64,000 nt of DNA from Theocolax elegans (Eukaryota; Arthropoda; Insecta; Hymenoptera; Cerocephalidae). The stretch spans positions 35,634,066 to 35,698,065 of the forward strand of contig CM047429.1 of the NCBI GenBank assembly GCA_026168455.1. The letters are read 5' to 3'. Made by a program: the position numbers and the translations under genes. Shown one piece after another: positions 56,177 to 64,000 of this stretch (position 1 is the stretch's first letter; every line of letters begins with the position of its first letter). The notes under the pieces were generated by a model, which worked only from the letters and a program-made list of their open reading frames with translations, had not been told where the DNA came from and did not search any database.

Positions 56177-56528
56177 CAGCAGTATGAGCAAGCATACCAG
56201 AGGAGCACATCCTACGAGCCACCACCACAAAATGAAAATTCCGAGAAAAACACGACATTTAGCATTCTCCTCCCGAACAGCAACAAAATCCATAACAGCA
56301 GCAGCAATATCGCCAATATCCAAATTATTCGAATTGCATCAATCTTAAAGAATCGCTTTTTACTAGAGAAAAAAGAACTGTGGCATTTTTCTCTAGGTAC
56401 TATATTCAATCAACAGAAGCAAAGCGATCCTGAGACATTTTTAAGCAATCCCCAAGAATGTAAGGAGACATATAACTTATTGATTGGCGATATAATTAAA
56501 GCTGTCCTATCCGTACTTGACGATGAAG
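56177..56528 (+). other. Possible coding exon or pseudo-exon cut by the gypsy-1 copy B insertion
   Basis: The frame is open from about 56148 to the LTR edge. It reads Gln-rich QQQQYEQAYQRSTSYEPPP, then later ELWHFSLGTIFNQQKQ, then NPQECKETYNLLIGDIIKA and VLSVLDDE, ending where TGTCGCG of the LTR starts. The latter half has protein-like composition. In the middle, a neighbouring frame is more Gln-rich (PPEQQQNP, then QQQQYRQYPNY), which suggests one or two frameshifts. No family is recognised. It may be a host exon interrupted by the retrotransposon, a pseudogene, or chance. Confidence 0.3.
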
Positions 56529-58263
56529 TGTCGCGTCCCGACGAAAATTATATTATTATTTTTCGTAAAAAAAGTACTGCGTAGTTTAGAATAAAAATAC
56601 GGCGTAGAAGACGAACAAAATAAGGTTGATACAGAATGGTTCTAAGTAAATGCAGTAATATAAAATATAATTTATAGAACTAAGGAACAGATTATTTCAC
56701 GAGTGTTTCAAACGAAACAGAGACTGATAAGTAGAGTTGAAGATATTATTCAAAGCCAATACGCATATAAGCGGGATCGCCGATAGTGAGATCGAAACGA
56801 AGGGTTACGCAAGAGTTTTTTTTGTACTGCACTATAAAATCAATGCTCGGAGAAGAGCCGGCAATGGGAAACATCGACTAGAAAATTCGAGCATTAGAAG
56901 GAAGTAATAAATTAAGCCGTTCTTTGGGTAACGTCGCAGTAATAAAAGGGGGACAGCAAATTCTCCGAATTAACTACGAAGCGATACAGAAAATGCATGG
57001 GATTCGATAATTTTTAACTACGCACATCTAACGGTCCAATCGGGTGCAAGCACAGAAAAATCGAGAACTACTTACACACTTTCCATATAAGGCAAAGTGT
57101 AAGACAAGGACAGATGCATAGAATTTTAGGGTATATAAAAAGGACCCAGAACAGACACAGCCACTCCTAATTTTTCATCTAAAGCTTTCGCAAGGCGAAG
57201 CTCTGCTGGTCAACTCTTTGATTTTTATCCGAGGGCGTGGCTCTGCTACTTGAACTTTAAAGTAATACGTATTAAAAATCACGAGAGGAATCGAGACGTA
57301 TCATTGACATCTACAAGCCATAGTCGAGGAACTACGACTTCGACATCTGGAAATCGTCGAGCTCCAACAGCATACACATCTAACGTCGACGCCCGCAGGT
57401 CTAGCAGGACATTATCCGGGAATCTGACACCACTACCCAAGTTCAAGGCGGACCTTCGTTCCTCACCGAATACACACACACACATATATATATATATATC
57501 TATATATTTGGGTACTTAAGGTATATTCTTTTCGGCTATCTATACGCTTGTATTATTCGTAAAGGCAAACCTGATATTTTATGTTATTTCGATTGTTGAA
57601 CCAACCGTTTTCTTTTAAAACAATTATTATTATATATTACAATTTATTTATAATAATTATTCGTTACATGGCAATTGATTTGAAATATTCACGGTTTGAA
57701 TTACAATTTATTAACTATAATTCATGTTTTAAACGACAACCATTTTTTTATTTTATCTGCATTTATTTATAATGATTCTTATTTCAATTATTGATTATTA
57801 ATGTTTATAATAAAAAAACCTTGTGTATCTTTTATTCTATAATGTGTTAATGTGTTCGCCGTACACTTGTTTATTCAATCAAAATTAATCGTTATTCGAC
57901 TTAAATAATTTTATACAATTGTTAATAAAATAGTGTAATTTTATGTGTTTTTGCTCATTAAAAAGCTGTAATAATTTAGTCACACTTGTTCATTTAAGGG
58001 AAAACAGCATATTATATTTAAATAAATAATACATGATTAATACGAAATAAAACATATATTATTTTATTTATCCCGCATTATATCCTGCATCTCTACTCTC
58101 AAAATAACTTCGCTCGCTACTCCCGGAGACGTAAGGCTAGTTCTAGTCAAACAAGAGCGAAAGGAACGCGAATGGTTTATTAACCATTTGCCTTCTTGTA
58201 ATATTTTTTATAGTGATTGGTGCAAGTCTGGACGTGACAGATTGTATTAATTATTATAATAAA
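56529..58263 (+). repeat. 5' LTR of gypsy-1 copy B
   Basis: Starts TGTCGCGTCCCGACG at 56529 and ends a few bases before the primer site at 58266; the exact 3' edge is uncertain. It shares long blocks with the copy A LTR (4876-6189). It contains a promoter region at about 57132 and a (CA)/(TA) microsatellite at about 57470-57500. A 90-codon frame (57250-57519) inside it lacks recognisable domains and is not called. Confidence 0.75.
57132..57139 (+). promoter_or_regulatory. LTR TATA box, copy B
   Basis: TATATAAA within GGGTATATAAAAAGGACCC, conserved in copy A at 5682-5691. The transcription start would be expected about 25-30 nt downstream, near the ACAGACACAG phrase. Confidence 0.55.
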
Positions 58264-58265
58264 TT

Positions 58266-58283
58266 TGGTGCATCGGCCAGGAA
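58266..58283 (+). other. Primer-binding site for tRNA-Gly(GCC), copy B
   Basis: TGGTGCATCGGCCAGGAA is complementary to the 3' end of tRNA-Gly(GCC) with CCA at 17 of 18 positions. Confidence 0.8.
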
Positions 58284-58325
58284 ACTCATATTTTTGAGAG
58301 AAAAAAAAGAGATTGAAGGAATAAT

Positions 58326-59549
58326 GTGTTTAGATATAAAATGTCAGGTTCGCCTAAAAATACTGATTGTTATGTAAATAAACAAAGAAACACGAGTTTA
58401 GACTTTTGTATGAATGATACGTTATTAAATTTATACAAAGAAAAAGTTCAGACTCTCGATACTCTCGATTTAACTAAAACTCCTAGGGAAACAGTGCAAA
58501 ATTTGACAAAAGAAATAAATTATTTAAAGGATAGACTAGAAAAAAGTGCAGCAAATATTTCATTATCTATAAAAATACCTCGCGATTTTGAATATAGAGA
58601 ACCTTTTTTTCCAACTGATCTTTCTATTTCCGAAGTTAGTGAAGACGAACAAGAAGCCACAATAATTACTCCCACACGCGTAAAACATTTTAGTTTAAAA
58701 CCCGCAGTTTTGAATTACGAGGAACAAAAAGAACTTATCGCGAATAATCCTGTAAATTTTAGTACGCCAGCCCCAATTAATCGTCCATATGAACCATTGA
58801 TTTTAACACCGGATAACGTTATAAGCTCGGTAAGAAAACGGCTCGCGACTGAAGTAAAAAAAGAGTTGTTAGATTCTTACCTCGAGAAACCTAAAATCAT
58901 AGAAAGTTTACAAGAAAGTGTAAAAAAAGGGACAACTTTTCAAGGTATCATAAATAAGATTAAAGACGCGTTAAATATTTTTTCCGCACCGATCGAAAAA
59001 GAGACTGAGGAAGCAAAGACACTAGTGACAGACACGGCGAAAGTACTCGACGAAAAACTAATTCAAGGCGCGACAGATTTTAATGTTCCCTTCGATAATC
59101 AATTAATTAAAAAATCACCCGAACAAGCAAACTCTTCTAAGATTAAAGACGAATTATTTAATAAAATTAATTTAGACGAATTAAGAACAAGCACCGGAAC
59201 AAAACCAAAAAAACTAGATAGGAGTGAAGTTAAAAAACAAATTAACAATAAAACAATGACGTCTCAAATTCGAGGTTTATCGCTAAAGGACGCTCTAGAT
59301 TTAATACCGCGGTTTAACGGTCATAACATAAATTTATCACAATTTTTGGACGGATGCAATGAAGCAAAAGAAATTTTACCGTCGGAGTACGAGAAAGAAT
59401 TAACAAAACTTATTCGAATGCGTTTATATGGGGAAGCTTTAACTTGTGCGCGCGGAGAAAATTTTAATTCTATCAAAGATATCCGATTTTTTCGAAAACA
59501 CCTTCGGATCGATAAAAACATATTACGAGTGGACGGGAGAACTTGCTAA
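58326..59549 (+). pseudogene. Gypsy-1 copy B gag, N-terminal part
   Basis: An ATG at 58326 (or the in-frame ATG at 58341, MSGSPKNTD) starts an uninterrupted frame. The N-terminal ~300 residues are charged and helical, with a coiled-coil-like stretch (NLTKEINYLKDRLEKSAANI). A capsid-like region follows: GLSLKDALDLIPRFNGHNIN, then LSQFLDGCNEAKEILPSEYE. Correct frame is lost near 59474, where two nucleotides are missing relative to copy A; the last ~25 codons to 59549 are out of frame. The role would be particle assembly. Confidence 0.85.
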
Positions 59550-61623
59550 ATTAAAACAGAAAAACAATGAGACAGTCGTTGCTTATTTTAATCGGTTACA
59601 AGAAATAAAAAATGAAATAGTCAAAGCGGCCGACAGAGAGGGACGAGTCGCGGTAGCAGATCATTTCATGCTTGAGCTAAGGCGAGATTGTTTAAAATTC
59701 TTTTTAAAAGGGCTTCGTTGGGAAATTCGCGCGCGTTTAGGGACTCCAAGTTCTATAAAACAAGCTCGTGAACAAGCGCTCGAGGTGGAGCGCGAGTTCG
59801 CTTGTAGCGTCTTGGACGAGGAGACGCCGACCCGAGAAGAGGCTCGTTTTCGTTCAACTCGAGAAACGCGTAAAGTAAACTATATTTCTAATAACTCTCC
59901 GATTGTATGTCAATATTGTTCTAAGACTGGTCATGGAGCCATAAATTGTTTCAAATTAGCACGAAGTTTTGCGGAAAGATTTTCCGATAATAACAACCGA
60001 CGCAATCCCATAAACAGTTCATATAGCCCACAAAATCGCTCGGATAACAGTCGTAATTTTAATAGACCAAATTTACAATTTGGTGGTTGGAATGAGTATC
60101 AAAATCAGACGGAATTTTTACCAAATAGAGACAGAGATAAAAATGATTCCTTTGTTCGTTATAATAATAATAAATATTCATCGCAACAATTTAACAAAGG
60201 AGATCGGGGAAATAATTCCGGGACTCGCGGTGTGCGCGAGCCGGTTAATCCAACTTCCCAAGAATCACGATATATTAATAACGAATCGAATAATAATATA
60301 AGATCACCAGTTACTTGTTTCCATTGCGGAAAACCCGGTCACATAAAGCGGGATTGTTATAAGTTACAAAGAGAAATAAGAGAAGGAAATCAAAATCAGG
60401 GAAACACCGATACTCTCTCTCCGAGGAGGGTCGAGAGAGAGGCTACGAATCAAATTCCCTCTTCGCTCAAACGTCCCCTCCGCACCGCGAAAATAAATTT
60501 AAGCCAACAGAGTTCAGCCCCGGTCGTAATCTTCGATACCGGTCAGTTAAGACGTCCGTTAAAATTCTTGCTAGATACAGGAGCATCGGTAAGTCTAATT
60601 AAAAAGTCAGAGGTAGACTCTCGCGTAAAAATTGACGAAAATGATATTATATTGTTAAAAGGCATAACTGACCACTCATTAGCTACTCGTGGTAAAATTA
60701 AAATAGATTTCGAAGGATCTCCCGTGGAACTCAATTTAGTACATGATTCGTTCCCTATACAACAAGACGGAATCTTAGGCACCGATTTTTTCCGTAGAAA
60801 CGAGGCAAAAATCAATTATTTGGAACAATATTTAGAATTTAACGGATTAATCCTCCCCTTTGAAAATTCAAATAATATGCAAACGGATGAATCGGTTTAT
60901 ATAATGGAGGATATCGAAAATTATGACCGAAAATCAATACGATATATGCCAAAACCAAGGGAAAACAATGGTTATACGAATATGGAAAATTCAAGATTTT
61001 ATAATTATCCCGATAGTGACTCAGAAACGTCAAGTGATTTTCAATTACACAAAAATGATGAAACGTTTATAAAATTTGACACAAACGAATCGTATGAAAT
61101 CTACGAACAAGAACAAAAAAATGAAAGAAATCAAAATGGCAACGACAAAAACCTATACAATCACAGTGAAAAAGAACAAGAGTTATATGACGATTATAAA
61201 AATGACGAAATACAAGTACATCAGATCGACGAGGAGTCGGATCTAAAGAATAATACATGTAAAGCAAGTGAAAATTGTTATGGATTAATGAAGGAAGAAC
61301 TATTACAAATAAATAATGGAAAAGCGCAGCCACGGGTATGTGATGTGACTGAGCCACGTATTAAAGAAAAATTTGATGAAATTACTGAAAATTATGGTAT
61401 TATTGAAGCACCATTGTTCGATAGGATGGCTGGGAGTCCATCCTGTACTAATTATGAAAATGAAGTTGACCTGAAGTATGATATTGAAAATGAAATAAAA
61501 AATGAAGAAAATTTATTGGATAAGACAGTTAATAATTGTCGAGTACAAATGGACTATGAAATCGAGGAGGGCGATAAATGCGGACCTCGTGAAAATAAGG
61601 AAAATTTTTTGATAAAAAGATGA
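59475..61623 (+). pseudogene. Gypsy-1 copy B gag C-terminus, zinc knuckles, protease and linker
   Basis: The frame continues gag after the 2-nt deletion (GSIKTYYEW, then LAKLKQKNNETVVAYFNRLQ). Two CCHC knuckles follow: CQYCSKTGHGAINC at about 59908-59949 and CFHCGKPGHIKRDC at about 60316-60357. The protease has LLDTGASVSLI (catalytic Asp-Thr-Gly intact, about 60567) and GILGTDFF. A long acidic, Asn/Tyr/Glu-rich linker leads toward RT. The frame ends at TGA 61621-61623 because of a 1-nt deletion near 61608 in the first 90-bp repeat unit. The nominal Met at 59446 is an artefact of the neighbouring frame. Confidence 0.88.
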
Positions 61624-61861
61624 ATTGTCGAGTACAAATGGATTATGAAATCGAGGAGGGCGATAAATGCGGACCTCGTGAAAATAAGGAAAATTTTGTT
61701 GATAAAAAGATGAATTGTCGAGTACAAATGGATTATGAAATCGAGGAGGGCGATAAATGCGGACCTCGTGAAAATAAGGAAAATTTTGTTGATAAAAAGA
61801 TGAATTGTCGAGTACAAATGGATTATGAAATCGAGGAGGGCGATAAATGCGGACCTCGTGA
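61534..61861 (+). repeat. 90-bp in-frame tandem repeat in the gypsy-1 linker, 3.7 units
   Basis: Units begin at 61534 (89 bp, one base short), 61623, 61713 and 61803 (partial, to about 61861). Each encodes 30 residues with NCRVQMDYEIEEGDKCGPRE as its core. Units 2 and 3 are identical on reading. Copy A has one unit only. Confidence 0.95.
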
Positions 61862-64000
61862 TAAAAATGTTAGTTATGTTTGTAAATTGAATAACAAAGA
61901 ATTGGTTATGTCGGGGGAAGAGTTAGATACTATCCGGAGAACCGAAATATTATGGATAATCAAACAAGGAACTGAAGAAACTGAAAATGAGATAAATAAT
62001 GAGAATTTAATAAACATACAGGAAGAAAATGAACAGGATGAGGACCCTAGCGATTTTTTATTGAATGAACGAGTTATAAACGAAAATTTACGAAGTGAAT
62101 TTGTTGAAGCCATACACGAAAATGAAATGAATAACAGTTATTTGGTTTATTCAAATAAACCTTATATTAATATTGTTAATAGTTATGAAAGTGAAGAGGT
62201 CGACATACACGACATTTCTGACGATCGATCTGAAGCGAGGATACTTAACATAACGGAGGATACAAGTGCACTTAATCGTAGTGAACGGTTAAAAAAAGCC
62301 TTGCATTTTGATAAAATGGATGAGGAACAAAGACAATCTATAGAAAATTTAATTGATAAATATTCGGATTGTTTCTATCTAAAAGGAGAAAAATTAGGCG
62401 TGACAAATGCTATAGAACATAAGATACCGACTGTCGACGACATACCAATCACAGCTAAGCCATATAGATTTCCTCATGCTCTCAAAAGCGAACTTGATAA
62501 ACAATTAAAAGAAATGATTGTAGGAGACATAATTGAACCATCAAGTTCCAGTTATACATCACCTGCTTTTCTAGTAACAAAAAAGTCTGATAGTCAGGGT
62601 AATAAACAATACCGACTGGTTGTCGATTTTCGACAATTAAACGACAAAACCGTAAAAGATCGATACCCATTACCTAATATATTAGATATTATCGATCAAA
62701 TCGGACCAGAAAATCGTGTATTCACCGTCTTGGATTTATGTCAAGGATTTTTACAAGTTCCGTTAGCTCAAGAAGATCGACATAAAACAGCTTTCGCCTC
62801 TTCTTTCGGTCTATTTCAATTTAAAACAATGCCTATGGGATTATGCAATTCTCCAGCCACTTTTCAAAGAATGATTGATCGCGTTTTTGAGGGCATGCAA
62901 GGCAAAGAAATATTTTTATTCCTCGACGACGCAGTTATATACGCTAAAAATATTCAAGAGCATAACCAAAAGTTTGAAACATTTTTGCAAAGAGTACGCG
63001 CCGCAAATCTGAAATTACAGCCAGACAAATGTGAATTTTTGAAGAGAGAAGTAGTGTATCTGGGACACGTACTATCACCAGAAGGTGTTTTGCCGGATCC
63101 AAAAAAATTAGAAGCAGTAAAAAAATTTCCAATTCCAAAAACAGTGAAAAACATACGTCAATTTTTAGGATTAGCAGGTTATTATAGACGATTCATTGCG
63201 AATTTTTCGGGTATTGCTAGACCATTAAGTAATTTGTTAAAGAAAGACGCACCTTTCCTATGGTCCAGCGAGGTTCAAAAGGCATTCGATGATTTAAGAG
63301 AAAAATTGTGTAAACATCCAATACTACAAATCGCAGATTTTAACAAACCATTTATAGTGACTTGTGACGCTTGCGGTACAGCAATAGGAGCAATATTATC
63401 ACAAGGAGAGGTGGGAACCGACCTACCAGTCGCTTATGTTTCACGAGTATTAAACAAAGCCGAACAAAAATATGATACTTACTCAAGGGAAGCATTAGCC
63501 ATACTGTATGCCGTTACTCAGTTCGATTGTTTTTTAAGAGGCCGTCGTTTCCTCATTATAACAGATCATAAACCACTTGTTTGGTTTAAAAACTCAGTAG
63601 ATCGGACATCCAGAGTTAGTAGATGGAGAATAAAACTGAATGCATACGACTTTGACATCGTATACAAAGCCGGTAAAAGTAACGTTAATGCTGACGCATT
63701 ATCAAGAAATCCAATAGAAGAACCCGTTTATGTTATTAAAAATCATTCTATGGAAACACGCAGTCGTGCAGGAAAAATAACACGGCCAAACTACAACGAA
63801 AAGAGAGCTAAACGACCCAACAAGTCAAATATATCAAAAGAACCAGTCAAAAACCTTCCTATAATACAAGAAGCCCCCGAGGAAATTGAAACGATAGTCA
63901 ACTCAGACAAAAGATTACAACCCATGGAGATAGATAATTTTAACAACAAATTTGACGAGTCCTGGGAAGAAAAGGATGTTTACGAAGAACCAAATGATGA
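61620..64000 (+). CDS. Gypsy-1 copy B reverse transcriptase and RNase H, open at window end
   Basis: Open from 61620 to the window end (793 codons). ATG 61620 is simply the first in-frame Met after the upstream frameshift. After repeats and acidic linker, RT runs from about residue 280: IIEPSSSSYTSPAFLVTKKS, RLVVDFRQLNDKTV, FTVLDLCQGFLQVPL, MGLCNSPATFQ, catalytic LFLDDAVIY (62916-62942; Phe in place of the usual Tyr), YLGHVLSPEGV and FLGLAGYYRRFI. RNase H has all four acidic positions in sequence: VTCDACGTAIG, SREALAIL, ITDHKPLVWF and NADALSRNP (to about 63710). A basic, serine-rich linker follows. Integrase is expected beyond 64000. RT and RNase H look capable of activity. Confidence 0.92.
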   Translation, partial: MNCRVQMDYEIEEGDKCGPRENKENFVDKKMNCRVQMDYEIEEGDKCGPRENKENFVDKKMNCRVQMDYEIEEGDKCGPRDKNVSYVCKLNNKELVMSGEELDTIRRTEILWIIKQGTEETENEINNENLINIQEENEQDEDPSDFLLNERVINENLRSEFVEAIHENEMNNSYLVYSNKPYINIVNSYESEEVDIHDISDDRSEARILNITEDTSALNRSERLKKALHFDKMDEEQRQSIENLIDKYSDCFYLKGEKLGVTNAIEHKIPTVDDIPITAKPYRFPHALKSELDKQLKEMIVGDIIEPSSSSYTSPAFLVTKKSDSQGNKQYRLVVDFRQLNDKTVKDRYPLPNILDIIDQIGPENRVFTVLDLCQGFLQVPLAQEDRHKTAFASSFGLFQFKTMPMGLCNSPATFQRMIDRVFEGMQGKEIFLFLDDAVIYAKNIQEHNQKFETFLQRVRAANLKLQPDKCEFLKREVVYLGHVLSPEGVLPDPKKLEAVKKFPIPKTVKNIRQFLGLAGYYRRFIANFSGIARPLSNLLKKDAPFLWSSEVQKAFDDLREKLCKHPILQIADFNKPFIVTCDACGTAIGAILSQGEVGTDLPVAYVSRVLNKAEQKYDTYSREALAILYAVTQFDCFLRGRRFLIITDHKPLVWFKNSVDRTSRVSRWRIKLNAYDFDIVYKAGKSNVNADALSRNPIEEPVYVIKNHSMETRSRAGKITRPNYNEKRAKRPNKSNISKEPVKNLPIIQEAPEEIETIVNSDKRLQPMEIDNFNNKFDESWEEKDVYEEPND

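Larger units (their letters stand above)
56529..64000 (+). mobile_element. Ty3/gypsy family 1, copy B, continuing past the window
   Basis: Order: LTR 56529-58263, primer site 58266-58283, gag 58326 to about 60480, protease about 60500-60850, acidic linker with 90-bp repeats, RT, RNase H, then open to the window end before integrase. Two small lesions break what otherwise reads as a single gag-pro-pol frame: a 2-nt deletion near 59474 (by comparison with copy A) and a 1-nt deletion near 61608 (by comparison with its own tandem units). It is much younger-looking than copy A. Confidence 0.88.

Noticed and set aside
56054..56409. Minus-strand frames with hydrophobic stretches
   Set aside because: Shadow of a CAG/CAA-rich plus strand; the Leu/Val runs come from antisense reading of that composition.
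57250..57519. 90-codon frame in the gypsy-1 LTR
   Set aside because: Ser/Thr/Arg-rich, ends in microsatellite, and not visibly conserved in copy A.

Overview
This window looks like transposon-dense, AT-rich arthropod nuclear DNA, most likely an insect. The mixture of Ty3/gypsy, R1-clade and Jockey/CR1-like LINEs, Penelope-like elements, Helitron relics and palindromic MITEs would suit a hymenopteran such as an ant, but that placement is inference. I see no bacterial, organellar or rRNA sequence. Only one host gene is recognised with confidence: the last exon of mitochondrial ribosomal protein bS16m (mRpS16) at 54461-54697 (+). A tRNA-like sequence lies about 160 bp past it on the other strand.

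Layout. 1-0.6 kb: broken copy of a conserved arthropod family, next to a palindromic MITE. 1.5-6.2 kb (-): decayed copy A of gypsy family 1 (tRNA-Gly primer site). 6.3-8.3 kb: Penelope-like remnant between 456-bp inverted arms, with Helitron helicase debris inside. 8.7-14 kb: three damaged non-LTR retrotransposons, the last of the R1 clade. 14-21.3 kb: AT-rich repeats, a foldback element, a Helitron-like copy carrying a short coding end (CTAG end at 16960), and a perfect 38-bp hairpin. 21.4-37.1 kb (+): gypsy family 2 (tRNA-Arg primer site), with gag, protease, RT/RNase H, integrase, an extra proline-rich ORF, and a 3' LTR split by a 4.7-kb TTAA-flanked element that carries a hairpin satellite. 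A second TTAA palindrome splits the RNase H. 37-46 kb: a block of related inverted and tandem repeats, microsatellites and further Helitron-like copies. 46.3-47.5 kb: probable solo LTR. 47.9-48.5 kb: minisatellite. 48.7-49.7 kb: possible LINE ORF1. 52-54.2 kb: nested Penelope-like elements with two intact-looking hammerhead ribozyme cores. 56.5-64 kb (+): copy B of gypsy family 1, better preserved, running off the window.

Most genes are self-replicating machinery (gag, protease, RT, RNase H, integrase, endonuclease). Nearly all copies are broken by frameshifts, stops, deletions or nested insertions. The two gypsy-1 copies can be compared directly, which shows where each one is damaged.

Most unusual signals: (1) fifteen exact, same-strand copies of the 9-mer TCCAGCACC spread over LTR, leader and coding parts of gypsy 2 in different reading frames; (2) hammerhead cores at both ends of an inverted Penelope structure; (3) a ~214-bp satellite arranged as a 643-bp higher-order repeat, each monomer holding a hairpin; (4) an extra proline-rich/zinc-ribbon ORF overlapping the end of gypsy-2 pol; (5) Helitron-like repeats carrying the same short coding end.
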